From Paraburkholderia sp. DHOC27 (lineage in GTDB: Bacteria > Pseudomonadota > Gammaproteobacteria > Burkholderiales > Burkholderiaceae): a DNA stretch of 64,000 nt. Made by a program: the position numbers and the translations under genes. This document shows, piece by piece, positions 20,587 to 29,688 of this stretch. The stretch spans positions 613,864 through 677,863 of the forward strand of contig NZ_QVQV01000001.1 of assembly GCF_003429005.1 (NCBI RefSeq), in the 5' to 3' direction. Below the pieces are notes generated by a model. That model was not told the DNA's origin. It did no database searches and was given only the letters and a program-made list of their open reading frames with translations. Every line of letters begins with the position of its first letter. The first letter of the stretch is position 1.

Positions 20587-21780
20587 ATGTACAACTTGCC
20601 TGATGAAAGAGGCCATTTCGGCCAATTTGGCGGCGTTTTCGTTGCCGAAACCCTGGTTCATGCGCTCGACGAGCTGCGTGAAGCGTACGCAAAATTCCAG
20701 AAAGACCCCGAGTTCGTTGCTGAATACGAGCGCGAACTGAAATATTTCGTCGGTCGTCCGTCCCCCATTTATCACGCCCAACGCTGGAGCGAATTGCTCG
20801 GCGGCGCGCAGGTGTTCCTCAAGCGTGAGGACCTGAACCACACGGGCGCGCACAAGATCAACAACGTGATTGGCCAGGCACTGCTCGCGCGGCGCATGGG
20901 CAAGAAGCGCGTGATCGCCGAAACCGGCGCGGGTCAGCACGGTGTGGCCACGGCCACCATCGCTGCGCGCTTCGGCATGGAATGCGTGGTCTATATGGGC
21001 TCGGAAGACGTGCGCCGCCAGGCCGCCAACGTCTACCGCATGAAGCTGCTCGGGGCGACGGTCGTGCCGGTCGAATCCGGTTCGAAGACGCTGAAAGACT
21101 CGCTGAACGAAGCGATGCGCGACTGGGTGACCAACGTCGAAAGCACCTTCTACATCATCGGCACGGTGGCCGGTCCGCACCCTTATCCGATGATGGTGCG
21201 CGATTTCCAGCGCGTGATCGGCGACGAGTGCAAGGTGCAGATGCCTGAATTGATCGGCCGTCAGCCGGACGCGGTGATTGCGTGCGTAGGCGGTGGATCG
21301 AACGCGATGGGCATCTTTTATCCGTACATCGAGGATAAATCTGTGCAGTTGATCGGCGTTGAAGCAGCCGGCGACGGCCTGGACACGGGCCGTCACGCCG
21401 CTTCGCTGATAGGCGGCAGTCCGGGTGTGCTGCACGGCAATCGCACCTATCTACTGCAGGACGAGAATGGCCAGATCATCGAGACGCATTCGGTCTCGGC
21501 GGGGCTGGACTATCCTGGCGTCGGCCCCGAGCACGCGTGGTTGCATGAAACCGGCCGCGCGCAATATGTGGGCATCACTGACGAAGAGGCGCTCAAGGCA
21601 TTCCACGACTGCTGCCGGATCGAGGGCATCATTCCTGCGCTCGAATCGAGTCATGCGCTCGCCTACGCGGCCAAACTCGCGCCGACCTTGCCGAAGGACA
21701 AGCACCTTCTGGTGAATCTGTCGGGACGCGGCGACAAGGACATGCACACGGTCGCTGAGCGATCGGGTATCACGTTCTGA
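20587..21780 (+). CDS. trpB: Tryptophan synthase beta chain
   Basis: PLP subunit that joins indole and serine. The 397-residue protein from the ATG at 20587 ([16 protein letters not shown]) is preceded by a purine-rich GAGAAGAG. It contains the PLP lysine in [13 protein letters not shown], the catalytic Glu region [13 protein letters not shown], and the phosphate-binding GGGSNAMG. An in-frame upstream ATG overlaps trpF and lacks homology. A DNA methyltransferase, not trpA, comes next. Confidence 0.97.
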   Translation: MYNLPDERGHFGQFGGVFVAETLVHALDELREAYAKFQKDPEFVAEYERELKYFVGRPSPIYHAQRWSELLGGAQVFLKREDLNHTGAHKINNVIGQALLARRMGKKRVIAETGAGQHGVATATIAARFGMECVVYMGSEDVRRQAANVYRMKLLGATVVPVESGSKTLKDSLNEAMRDWVTNVESTFYIIGTVAGPHPYPMMVRDFQRVIGDECKVQMPELIGRQPDAVIACVGGGSNAMGIFYPYIEDKSVQLIGVEAAGDGLDTGRHAASLIGGSPGVLHGNRTYLLQDENGQIIETHSVSAGLDYPGVGPEHAWLHETGRAQYVGITDEEALKAFHDCCRIEGIIPALESSHALAYAAKLAPTLPKDKHLLVNLSGRGDKDMHTVAERSGITF

Positions 21781-21791
21781 GCGCCGCGACG

Positions 21792-22748
21792 ATGCGCGAC
21801 GAGTTCGACGAGCCGCAACCGGCAATAGACGGCGCCACCGAGGCCGAAGCAACGGCCGAGGCCGTGACGGCTAAAGCGAAAGCTGCCCCCGGCGAATCCG
21901 CCGCAGTGCCTGCTCAGGCGCTCGCGTCGGCTTTGCCGGTGGTGCCTGCCGGCATCCGGCTCTTGAACCGCGATTTTCTGACCGATGTGGTGAACCTGCC
22001 GGACGCTTCCATTGATCTGATCCTCGCCGATCCGCCTTACGGGCTCGGCAAAGACTATGGCAACGATTCGGACATGCGCTCGGGCGACGATTTTCTCGAC
22101 TGGACGCGTGGTTGGCTCGAGCTGGCCATTCCGAAGCTCAATCCTACCGGTTCGCTCTATATCTTTTGCACGTGGCAGTACGCGCCGGAAATCTTCTGTT
22201 TCCTGAAGACGCGGCTCACGATGGTCAACGAGATCATCTGGGACCGGCGCGTGCCGAGCATGGGCGGCACGACGCGCCGTTTTACGTCGGTGCACGATAA
22301 CATCGGCTTTTTCGCGGTATCGAAAGATTACTACTTCGATCTCGATCCCGTCCGCATCCCGTACGATGCTGTCACGAAGAAGGCGCGTTCGCGTAAATTG
22401 TTCGAAGGCAGCAAGTGGCTGGAGCTCGGCTACAACCCGAAGGACGTCTGGTCGGTGTCACGACTGCATCGGCAACATGCCGAACGCGTCGATCACCCCA
22501 CCCAGAAGCCTCTGGAAATCGTCGAGCGGATGGTGCTGGCGTCGTGCCCGCCGGGCGGGCGCGTGCTCGACCCGTTCATGGGCAGCGGCACCACCGCAGT
22601 CGCTTGCGCTCGCCAGGGGCGCGAATTCGTCGGCTATGAAATTAATGAAAGTTACTGCGCGATAGCGCGTGAACGCGTCAGCGCGGCCGCCTCCGCGGTT
22701 AGCCGCGGTCCGGCTGCGACGAGCACCTCCGTCGCTGCCGAGATCTGA
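21792..22748 (+). CDS. Orphan beta-class DNA amino-methyltransferase within the trp genes
   Basis: Transfers a methyl group from SAM to an exocyclic amino group of adenine (or cytosine N4). The 318-residue protein has an Ala/Glu-rich N-terminal 45 residues, catalytic motif IV ADPPYG at 79-84, and SAM-binding motif I LDPFMGSGTT at 259-268. The order IV before I defines the beta class. Between them lies a candidate target-recognition region (about 150-235). It starts 11 bases after trpB, and trpA follows about 95 bases on. No restriction endonuclease is adjacent, so it is a solitary enzyme. I recall a B. cenocepacia orphan methyltransferase reported to modify GTWWAC in a similar locus, but cannot confirm orthology here. 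Confidence 0.9.
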   Translation: MRDEFDEPQPAIDGATEAEATAEAVTAKAKAAPGESAAVPAQALASALPVVPAGIRLLNRDFLTDVVNLPDASIDLILADPPYGLGKDYGNDSDMRSGDDFLDWTRGWLELAIPKLNPTGSLYIFCTWQYAPEIFCFLKTRLTMVNEIIWDRRVPSMGGTTRRFTSVHDNIGFFAVSKDYYFDLDPVRIPYDAVTKKARSRKLFEGSKWLELGYNPKDVWSVSRLHRQHAERVDHPTQKPLEIVERMVLASCPPGGRVLDPFMGSGTTAVACARQGREFVGYEINESYCAIARERVSAAASAVSRGPAATSTSVAAEI

Positions 22749-22843
22749 GTCTCGCCGGCTTTGGGCGCTAATTGAGGCAAATCGGCCTCGAAAAACGCTG
22801 AATCACGTCTAACGCGCAGTAAATCCTATTCGAGTAAATTTCC

Positions 22844-23659
22844 ATGTCCCGTATCAAAAACACATTTGCGGCGCTGGCCGCGCAGGGCAAGAAAGGGCTG
22901 ATTCCGTTCATGACGGCGGGTGATCCTGATCCGGCCCGCACCGTGGAGTTCATGCACGCACTGGCCGCTGGCGGCGCGGATGTCATCGAACTCGGCGTAC
23001 CGTTCTCCGATCCAATGGCAGATGGTCCGGTGATCCAGGCGTCGTCGGAACGTGCTTTGGCTCACGGCGTATCGCTGCGTCGCGTATTGGCTGACGTGAA
23101 GACGTTCCGCGAGCGCGACGACAAGACGCCAGTGGTGCTGATGGGCTATGCCAATCCCATCGAGCGCATGGGTGCCGAAGCCTTTGCGGCTGCCGCTCAG
23201 GATGCCGGTGTCGACGGCGTACTGGTTGTCGACTACCCGCCGGAAGAATCCGTTAAGTTCGCGGAACAGATGCGATCAGCAGGGATCGATCCCATTTTCT
23301 TGCTGGCGCCTACCTCGACGGACGAGCGCATCGCTGAGGTTGGTAAAATTGCGAGCGGATATGTCTACTACGTGTCGCTCAAAGGGGTAACCGGCGCGGC
23401 AAATCTGGACGTTTCCAGCATCGCGAGTAAAATCCCGGCCATCAAGTCGCGCGTGCCCCTACCGGTAGGCGTCGGTTTCGGCATTCGGGACGCCCAGACG
23501 GCGAAGTCCGTTGCCGAAGTATCCGATGCCGTCGTGATCGGCAGTCGTATCGTGCAATTACTGGAAAAAGCCGCACCGGGCGAGGCCGCCGGAATGCTCA
23601 CGCGTTTCATCGCGGAGATCCGCGAGGCGCTGGATAGCATCGGCGCGACCGCCCGATAA
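22844..23659 (+). CDS. trpA: Tryptophan synthase alpha chain
   Basis: Cleaves indole-3-glycerol phosphate to indole, which passes to TrpB. The 271-residue protein has the catalytic Glu in [17 protein letters not shown], the catalytic Asp in [14 protein letters not shown], and phosphate-binding [13 protein letters not shown]. It is separated from trpB by the methyltransferase gene and precedes accD by 82 bases. Confidence 0.96.
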   Translation: MSRIKNTFAALAAQGKKGLIPFMTAGDPDPARTVEFMHALAAGGADVIELGVPFSDPMADGPVIQASSERALAHGVSLRRVLADVKTFRERDDKTPVVLMGYANPIERMGAEAFAAAAQDAGVDGVLVVDYPPEESVKFAEQMRSAGIDPIFLLAPTSTDERIAEVGKIASGYVYYVSLKGVTGAANLDVSSIASKIPAIKSRVPLPVGVGFGIRDAQTAKSVAEVSDAVVIGSRIVQLLEKAAPGEAAGMLTRFIAEIREALDSIGATAR

Positions 23660-23741
23660 TCGTCACTTTTTGTCTGCTGTAAGCTGCGCGGCGGCTTAGT
23701 CCCGCCGTCACGCTTACCGAAAGACTGAGAAAGGAATCAAC

Positions 23742-24614
23742 ATGAGCTGGCTCGATAAACTGCTGCCGCCGAAGATCAAACAAACCGATCCGAAAAACCG
23801 CAAGGGCATTCCGGAAGGGCTGTGGATCAAGTGCCCGTCGTGCGAAGCGGTCCTGTACCGCAACGACGTCGAGGCGAACCTCCACGTGTGCCCGAAGTGC
23901 GACCACCACATGCGGATCGGCGCGCGTGAGCGGCTCGACGGTTTGCTCGATCCGGAAGGCCGCTACGAAATCGGCCAGGAAATCCTGCCGGTCGACGCGC
24001 TGAAGTTCAAGGACAGCCGTAAGTACCCGGAACGCCTGAAAGAGGCGATGGACGAGACCGACGAAACCGACGCAATGGTCGTGATGGGCGGCGCGATCCA
24101 CACGCTGCCGTGCGTGGTCGCCTGCTTCGAATTCTCCTTCATGGGCGGTTCGATGGGTTCGGTCGTGGGTGAGCGTTTCGCCCGCGGCGCGCAGAACGCG
24201 CTCGAACAACAGGTGCCGTTTATCTGCTTCACCGCGTCAGGCGGCGCGCGTATGCAGGAGAGTCTGCTTTCGCTGATGCAGATGGCCAAGACCACCGCCA
24301 TGCTGACCAAGCTGGCCGAAGCCAAGCTGCCGTTCATCTCCGTGCTGACCGATCCGACCATGGGCGGCGTGTCCGCGAGCTTCGCCTTCCTCGGCGACGT
24401 GGTGATCGCCGAACCCAAGGCGCTGATCGGCTTTGCCGGCCCGCGCGTGATCGAACAAACCGTGCGTGAAAAGCTGCCGGAAGGCTTCCAGCGCGCCGAG
24501 TTCCTGCTGACCAAGGGTGCGGTGGACATGATCGTGGATCGCCGCAAGCTGCGTGAGGAAATTGCCCGTCTGATGGCGCTGATGTCCCGCCAGCCGGCCG
24601 ATGCGGTGGCCTAA
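23742..24614 (+). CDS. accD: Acetyl-CoA carboxylase carboxyltransferase subunit beta
   Basis: With AccA, transfers the carboxyl group to acetyl-CoA to form malonyl-CoA for fatty acids. The 290-residue protein has the N-terminal zinc ribbon (Cys31, Cys34, Cys50, Cys53: CPSC and CPKC) and the carboxyltransferase core [20 protein letters not shown] and [20 protein letters not shown]. An AAGGAAT SD precedes the ATG. The trpA-accD-folC order is common in proteobacteria. Confidence 0.96.
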   Translation: MSWLDKLLPPKIKQTDPKNRKGIPEGLWIKCPSCEAVLYRNDVEANLHVCPKCDHHMRIGARERLDGLLDPEGRYEIGQEILPVDALKFKDSRKYPERLKEAMDETDETDAMVVMGGAIHTLPCVVACFEFSFMGGSMGSVVGERFARGAQNALEQQVPFICFTASGGARMQESLLSLMQMAKTTAMLTKLAEAKLPFISVLTDPTMGGVSASFAFLGDVVIAEPKALIGFAGPRVIEQTVREKLPEGFQRAEFLLTKGAVDMIVDRRKLREEIARLMALMSRQPADAVA

Positions 24615-24691
24615 GACCTGAGCCAGCCCTTAGCCGTTCAAGCAAAACCAGCCGCAATGCCGTGTCGTCGTGACGCGGAAAATGCAAAAAA

Positions 24692-24728
24692 ACAGCGCGC
24701 CGCGAGAGGTCATCAAGCGGCGCGCTGT
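24692..24728. terminator. 12-bp perfect inverted repeat between accD and folC
   Basis: ACAGCGCGCCGC (24692-24703), 13-base loop, GCGGCGCGCTGT (24717-24728), preceded by seven A. In the plus direction the stem lacks a good T-run (CATTTCC). In the minus direction the A-run becomes a T-run. It may partly terminate accD transcripts or protect their 3' end. Confidence 0.55.
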
Positions 24729-24881
24729 CATTTCCGGGATAATCGCGGTCTCGCTGCGTTGCGCGTGGTCGGCTTATCCAGTGCCTTGACGCGCGCAATC
24801 GCGGCAACGAGACCAAACGCGCAACACCGCAACGCCCGCTGAACTGGCCGAATCCGCAATACCGCCTAACCGACGTAGCCG

Positions 24882-26192
24882 ATGACCACCTTCCCCACTC
24901 TCGACGCGTGGCTCACGCATCTCGAATCCGCGCATCCGGTCGGCATCGACATGGGGCTGGCGCGGATCAGCAAGGTGCGCGACGCCCTGCAACTGTCGTT
25001 CGATTGCCCGGTGATCACCGTGGGCGGCACCAATGGCAAGGGCTCGACGTGCGCGATCCTCGAGACGATTCTGTTACGGGCGGGCTATCGGGTGGGCTGC
25101 CATACGTCGCCGCATCTGCTGACGTTCAATGAACGCGCGCGGGTGAACGGCGAAATCGCGAGCGACGCTGACCTGCTGCCGCATTTCGAAGCCGTCGAAG
25201 CCGCGCGTCTGAGCCTGGCCGAGCCGGTTTCGCTGACCTACTTCGAGTTCACGACGCTGGCCATCATGCGCCTGTTCGCCTCGCGCGGGCTCGACGCGGT
25301 GGTCTTGGAGGTCGGGCTCGGTGGCCGGCTGGACGCGGTCAATATCCTCGATACGGATTGCGCGATCATTACGAGTATCGACATCGATCACACCGAGTAC
25401 CTCGGCGATACGCGCGAGAAAATCGGCTATGAGAAGGCCGGTATCTTCCGCCCGGGCAAGCCCGCCATCTGCGCGGACCCGGTGCCGCCGCAGTCGCTGA
25501 TCGACCACGCTGAGAAGATCGGCGCGGATCTGTGGCTGTTCGGACGCGATTTCCGTTACGAAGGGCAGGCTGGCAGCGAGCGCCAGCAGTGGAGCTATGT
25601 AGGCCGCACCCTGCGCCGTTCGGCGCTGGCTTACCCGGCGCTGCGCGGCGCGAATCAGTTGATCAATACCTCGGCCGCGCTGGCCGGTCTGGAAGCCTTG
25701 CGCGACCGCCTGCCGGTTTCCGCCCAGGACATCCGGCTCGGTCTCGCCAACGTGGAACTGCCGGGACGCTTCCAGGTGCTGCCGGGCAAGCCGTCCATCG
25801 TGCTCGATGTCGGCCACAACCCGCATGCCGCCGCCGTGCTCGCGCAAAATCTCGGCAACATGGGCTATTTTCCCTACACCTACGCGGTGTTTGGCTCCAT
25901 GCGGGACAAGGATATCGCTGGCGTGGTCGAGCATCTGAAGGGCGAAGTCGATCACTGGTGTCTGACAGATCTGGACACGCCGCGGGCCGCCTCCGCGAAT
26001 GATCTCGAAGCGGTTTTGCGCGAATCTGGCGTAACGGACGGCGCCGACAGCAGCGTGACGCGCTTCGCGACGCCTGCCGAGGCGTTCCAAGACGCGCTAA
26101 ATCGCGCCTCAGAGAATGATAGAATCGTGGTTTTTGGTAGTTTCTATACGGTAGCTGGTGTCATGGCTTACCGTAAATCGCAGCAACACTGA
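24882..26192 (+). CDS. folC: Folylpolyglutamate / dihydrofolate synthase
   Basis: Adds glutamate to dihydropteroate and folates (Mur-ligase fold). The 436-residue protein has the P-loop TVGGTNGKGSTCAILE (about 47-62), EVGLGGRLDAVNILD, the Mur-ligase centre TSIDIDHTEYLGDTREKIGYEKAGIFR, and the C-terminal DVGHNPHAA. It lies 267 bases after accD with no other gene between, and 28 bases before the SPOR-protein start. Confidence 0.95.
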   Translation: MTTFPTLDAWLTHLESAHPVGIDMGLARISKVRDALQLSFDCPVITVGGTNGKGSTCAILETILLRAGYRVGCHTSPHLLTFNERARVNGEIASDADLLPHFEAVEAARLSLAEPVSLTYFEFTTLAIMRLFASRGLDAVVLEVGLGGRLDAVNILDTDCAIITSIDIDHTEYLGDTREKIGYEKAGIFRPGKPAICADPVPPQSLIDHAEKIGADLWLFGRDFRYEGQAGSERQQWSYVGRTLRRSALAYPALRGANQLINTSAALAGLEALRDRLPVSAQDIRLGLANVELPGRFQVLPGKPSIVLDVGHNPHAAAVLAQNLGNMGYFPYTYAVFGSMRDKDIAGVVEHLKGEVDHWCLTDLDTPRAASANDLEAVLRESGVTDGADSSVTRFATPAEAFQDALNRASENDRIVVFGSFYTVAGVMAYRKSQQH

Positions 26193-26220
26193 ACGCGCGG
26201 CAGCCTCGACCAAGCCATTC

Positions 26221-27228
26221 ATGGGTATTTTCTCGTTCGGCAAGAAAGACGACGCGCCCACCCGGCGCGGCGCAAATACCAGTTCCACCCGCGCCGCCCG
26301 TGGCGAGCGCGTGGAGCGGCGAACGCGCCGCACGGAACGGCCTGATGCCGATGCCATGCTGCTCGACCCCACGTTGCCGGAAAAGCAGCGCGCGCGCCGG
26401 CGCCTCGTGGGCGCCATCGCAATGGTGATCGCCGCCGTGGTGATTCTGCCCATGGTGCTCGATTCGCACCCCAAACCCGTGACCGACGATATCGCCATTG
26501 ATATCCCCAACCGCCCCGCCCCCAAAGCGAGCGCGGACGACGCGGACACGCAGGCGGGCGTTGCACCGGATAATCCGGTGCCGGATACGTCAACGGCCGC
26601 CACAGCGGGCTCCGGTCAAGCGGGTCAATCAGCTCAATCGGCAACCGGCGGCATCGCGCCAGCGCCGGCTGCGCCCGCAACAGCCAACGCGAACGGCAAC
26701 GTGAGTCCGACGAAACCGCAGGGCGCGACCGCGTCGGCCACGGCCAGGTCCAGCAAATCGCCGTCAACTGCCACGGCGACCAATACCGCACCCGCGACCA
26801 CGCCCGCCACCTCGTCCAGATCGGGCGCATCGGCAAAGACGGGCACCGCGGCGGCGCAAAATTCGGCAAGCACGTATGCTAACGCCAGCCCGAGCGCCAA
26901 CAGCAACGCCAATAGCAGCGCGAACAGCGCGGCCGCCAGCGCCGACGCGGATTCCGGCACGCCCGCCGCGCCGCCCGGCAGTCGCTTCGCGGTGAAGCTC
27001 GGCTCCTTCCCGGACGACGCCAGCGCAAAGAATTGGGCCGCCAAGTTGAAAGCGGCAGGAGTACCCGCATATACCGAACGTCAGAAGCAGGCAGACGGCA
27101 CCACCCGCACGTTGTTGCGCGCAGGTCCGTTCCCTGACCGGGCGGCGGCATCGGCCGCCATCGCGAAGGTTCGCGAGGCCGGTCTGACCTCGGGCGCGTC
27201 GGGCTCGAACAACAGCTCGGCACAGTAA
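26221..27228 (+). CDS. SPOR-domain membrane protein (DedD-like)
   Basis: SPOR domains bind denuded peptidoglycan at the division septum. The 335-residue protein from the ATG at 26221 (MGIFSFGKKDD) has a basic cytoplasmic N-terminus, one membrane helix (about 61-80: LVGAIAMVIAAVVILPMVL), and a low-complexity Ala/Thr/Ser/Asn linker (about 100-250). The C-terminal SPOR domain (about 257-325) carries FAVKLGSFPDDASAKNWAAKL and LLRAGPFPDRAAA. The position folC-SPOR-cvpA-purF matches dedD in other proteobacteria. Confidence 0.9.
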   Translation: MGIFSFGKKDDAPTRRGANTSSTRAARGERVERRTRRTERPDADAMLLDPTLPEKQRARRRLVGAIAMVIAAVVILPMVLDSHPKPVTDDIAIDIPNRPAPKASADDADTQAGVAPDNPVPDTSTAATAGSGQAGQSAQSATGGIAPAPAAPATANANGNVSPTKPQGATASATARSSKSPSTATATNTAPATTPATSSRSGASAKTGTAAAQNSASTYANASPSANSNANSSANSAAASADADSGTPAAPPGSRFAVKLGSFPDDASAKNWAAKLKAAGVPAYTERQKQADGTTRTLLRAGPFPDRAAASAAIAKVREAGLTSGASGSNNSSAQ

Positions 27229-27235
27229 CTGAGCG

Positions 27236-27730
27236 ATGTTCACGGCCTTCGACTACGCTGTTATGGCGGTGATCGTGTTGTCGGCCTTGCGGGGCACCTG
27301 GCGCGGTTTCCTCGGCGAGGTGTTCGGGCTGATCGGCTGGATCGCGGCGTTCCTGATTGCCTGCCGCTTTGTCGGCTACGTCGTGCCCTATATGCCGGTC
27401 AACTGGCCCGGCGGTGCCTTGACCCAGTGGCTGCTCGCTTTTGTGCTGCTGGTGGTCGGTGTGATGCTGGTGGTGGGCGTCGCCAATGCGCTGCTCAGCC
27501 GCCTCGTCATGGTGTCGGGCCTGGGCGGTGTGGACCGCTCGCTCGGTTTGATGTTCGGCCTCGTGCGCGGGGTCATTCTGGTGCTGGTTCTGGTCGCCCT
27601 TGCCGGCTTGACCGAACTGCCCCAGCAGAAATTCTGGAAAGACGCCTTGTTGCGGCCCTATGCGGTCGAAGGCGTCCACCAACTGAAACCACTGCTTCCA
27701 GAGACGCTCGCTGCCTACGTCCGCGTATGA
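27236..27730 (+). CDS. cvpA: CvpA family membrane protein
   Basis: Inner-membrane protein of the colicin V production family, found upstream of purF in most proteobacteria; its molecular role is unsettled. The 164-residue protein has four hydrophobic helices and the family features FTAFDYAVMAVIVLSALRG, RGFLGEVFGLIGWIAAF and GGVDRSLGLMFGLVRG. It begins seven bases after the SPOR gene stop. Confidence 0.93.
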   Translation: MFTAFDYAVMAVIVLSALRGTWRGFLGEVFGLIGWIAAFLIACRFVGYVVPYMPVNWPGGALTQWLLAFVLLVVGVMLVVGVANALLSRLVMVSGLGGVDRSLGLMFGLVRGVILVLVLVALAGLTELPQQKFWKDALLRPYAVEGVHQLKPLLPETLAAYVRV

Positions 27731-27835
27731 CGATCAGATGAGCGGCTCACCGAAGCGTGCAGGATACCGGCGCGACCCGGATGCTTCCCCGGCACCGGCC
27801 GCCGTTACGAATTTCGTACCTTTGAAGGACATGCC

Positions 27836-29383
27836 ATGTGCGGCATCGTAGGCGTAGTTTCCCAGTCCCCGGTCAATCAGCTGATCTATGACAGCCTGCT
27901 GCTCCTGCAGCACCGCGGTCAGGACGCAGCCGGTATTGCGACGGCGAACGGCAGCAATTTCCACATGCATAAGGCCAACGGCATGGTGCGCGACGTGTTC
28001 CGCACGCGCAACATGCGTAGCCTGCCCGGCACCACGGGTATCGGCCAGGTGCGTTACCCCACGGCCGGTTCCGCGACGAGCGAAGAGGAGGCCCAGCCGT
28101 TCTACGTGAACGCGCCGTTCGGCATCATCCTCGCCCACAACGGCAACCTCACCAACTGGCAGCAACTGAAAGACGAGATGTTCCGCGTCGATCGCCGCCA
28201 TATCAATACCAACTCCGACACCGAAGTGCTGCTCAACGTGCTCGCGCACGAGCTGCAACTGTCGAGCTCCGGTCTGCAACTCGATCCGAACGCTGTGTTC
28301 AAGGCGGTCTCGGGCGTGCATCGCCGCGTGCATGGTTCGTATGCGATCGTGTCGCTGATCGCCGGCTACGGTCTGCTCGCGTTCCGTGACCCGTTCGGCA
28401 TTCGCCCGCTGTGCCTCGGCAAGCAGGAAACGGCGCACGGTGTGGAATGGATCGTGGCGTCGGAATCGGTGGCAATTGAAGGCATTGGCTTCGAGTTCGT
28501 GCGCGACGTGGCGCCGGGCGAAGCGATCTTCATCGACCTCGAAGGCAATCTGCACTCGCAGCAGTGCGCCACGCAGCCGAGCCTCAACCCGTGCATCTTC
28601 GAACTCGTGTACCTCGCGCGTCCTGACTCGGTGCTCGACGGCGTGCCGGTCTACAACGTGCGTCTGCGCATGGGCGACTACCTCGCCGAGAAGATCAAGC
28701 GCGAACTGCCGGATGTGAACATCGACGTGGTGATGCCGATTCCCGACTCGTCGCGTCCGGCAGCCATGCAGGTCGCGAAGAAGCTGGGCGTCGAATATCG
28801 TGAAGGGTTCTTCAAGAACCGCTACGTGGGCCGCACGTTTATCATGCCGGGCCAGGCCGTGCGCAAGAAGTCGGTGCGCCAGAAGCTGAATGCGATGGCG
28901 ATCGAGTTCAAGGGCAAGAACGTGCTGATCGTCGACGATTCCATCGTGCGCGGCACCACTTCGCATGAAATCGTGCAGATGGCGCGCGATGCCGGCGCGA
29001 ACAAGGTGATTTTTGCTTCCGCCGCGCCGCCGGTGAAATTCCCGAACGTCTACGGTATCGACATGCCGACGCGCGGCGAACTCGTCGCGCATGGCCGCAC
29101 GGACGAAGAAGTCGCGCGCATGATCGGCGCGGATCACCTCGTGTACCAGGACGTGGACGCGCTGAAGCAAGCCGTTCGCGACACCAACCCGGCGCTGAAG
29201 GAATTCGAGGCGTCGTGCTTCGACGGCAACTACATCACGGGCGACGTGACGACCGAGTATCTCGACCGCATCGAAACCGCGCGTCTGGCGCCGTCCGCGC
29301 AATCGGACCGCGATGCCGCGAGCGAAGGCATGGACGGCGGTGCAGCGCGGTCGCAACTGCATCTGCAATTGTCGGTAGAGTAA
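27836..29383 (+). CDS. purF: Amidophosphoribosyltransferase
   Basis: First committed enzyme of purine synthesis, transferring glutamine nitrogen to PRPP. The 515-residue protein begins MCGIVGVV; Cys2 is the N-terminal nucleophile of the glutaminase domain after Met removal. The C-terminal phosphoribosyltransferase domain has the PRPP loop VLIVDDSIVRGTTSHEIV. A closer ATG at 27831 is out of frame. It is the last gene before the metZ leader. Confidence 0.97.
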   Translation: MCGIVGVVSQSPVNQLIYDSLLLLQHRGQDAAGIATANGSNFHMHKANGMVRDVFRTRNMRSLPGTTGIGQVRYPTAGSATSEEEAQPFYVNAPFGIILAHNGNLTNWQQLKDEMFRVDRRHINTNSDTEVLLNVLAHELQLSSSGLQLDPNAVFKAVSGVHRRVHGSYAIVSLIAGYGLLAFRDPFGIRPLCLGKQETAHGVEWIVASESVAIEGIGFEFVRDVAPGEAIFIDLEGNLHSQQCATQPSLNPCIFELVYLARPDSVLDGVPVYNVRLRMGDYLAEKIKRELPDVNIDVVMPIPDSSRPAAMQVAKKLGVEYREGFFKNRYVGRTFIMPGQAVRKKSVRQKLNAMAIEFKGKNVLIVDDSIVRGTTSHEIVQMARDAGANKVIFASAAPPVKFPNVYGIDMPTRGELVAHGRTDEEVARMIGADHLVYQDVDALKQAVRDTNPALKEFEASCFDGNYITGDVTTEYLDRIETARLAPSAQSDRDAASEGMDGGAARSQLHLQLSVE

Positions 29384-29438
29384 AAACCGGACGTGAGCGC
29401 CAGGCGTCGCGTACGCCCGGCGCTATGTTAGGATGATG

Positions 29439-29497
29439 GCTTGCGTCGATTTGATCTCAGCTTGCGGACGCGGGGCAACCCAAAACAGCTAAAGCGA
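29439..29497 (+). ncRNA. Candidate SAM-II riboswitch aptamer upstream of metZ
   Basis: Fits the SAM-II (metA/SAM-alpha) layout. P1 is GCGTC (29443-29447) pairing with GACGC (29467-29471). Loop 1 begins GATTTGA, followed by the conserved CTTGCG before the P1 3' arm. A short hairpin GGG-CAA-CCC comes next, then the conserved tail AAAACAGCTAAAGCG (29482-29496). GCTT (29460-29463) can pair with AAGC (29492-29495), giving the expected pseudoknot. The downstream gene metZ makes a methionine precursor, which fits SAM feedback. Called from remembered consensus; no covariance search was run. Confidence 0.8.
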
Positions 29498-29550
29498 ACG
29501 GTGGAACAGCCGCATCTCTTTCACCGCCGCTCCAGCTTTCCCCCGCACAG

Positions 29551-29588
29551 AAGCCCGCTTATGCCGACGCAAAGCGGGCTTTTTTGTT
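29551..29588 (+). terminator. Intrinsic terminator between SAM-II-like aptamer and metZ
   Basis: AAGCCCGCTT (29551-29560), ten-base loop, AAGCGGGCTT (29572-29581), then TTTTTGTT. A perfect 10-bp stem with T-run, 100 bases before the metZ start. It either ends purF transcripts or forms the riboswitch expression platform. AAAGC of the aptamer (29491-29495) can alternatively pair with GCTTT (29535-29539), extended by CGGTG/CACCG, giving a possible competing hairpin. Confidence 0.85.
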
Positions 29589-29688
29589 GCCGGCGCGCTT
29601 GTATTCCTCGTTGAAGCGGGGACACAAACGCCGGTGCGGATAACGTGACGACACGTGGCAACACGTGGTCAATGGAAACAAAAACATC

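Noticed and set aside
27734..29368. A 544-codon minus-strand frame opposite purF
   Set aside because: Antisense shadow of purF; no recognisable domain, and it would cover an essential gene.
29649..29670. Paired CACGTG boxes (ACACGTGGCA, ACACGTGGTC) just before metZ
   Set aside because: A two-copy 10-base direct repeat in a high-GC region is weak evidence for a regulator site; the riboswitch explains control better.
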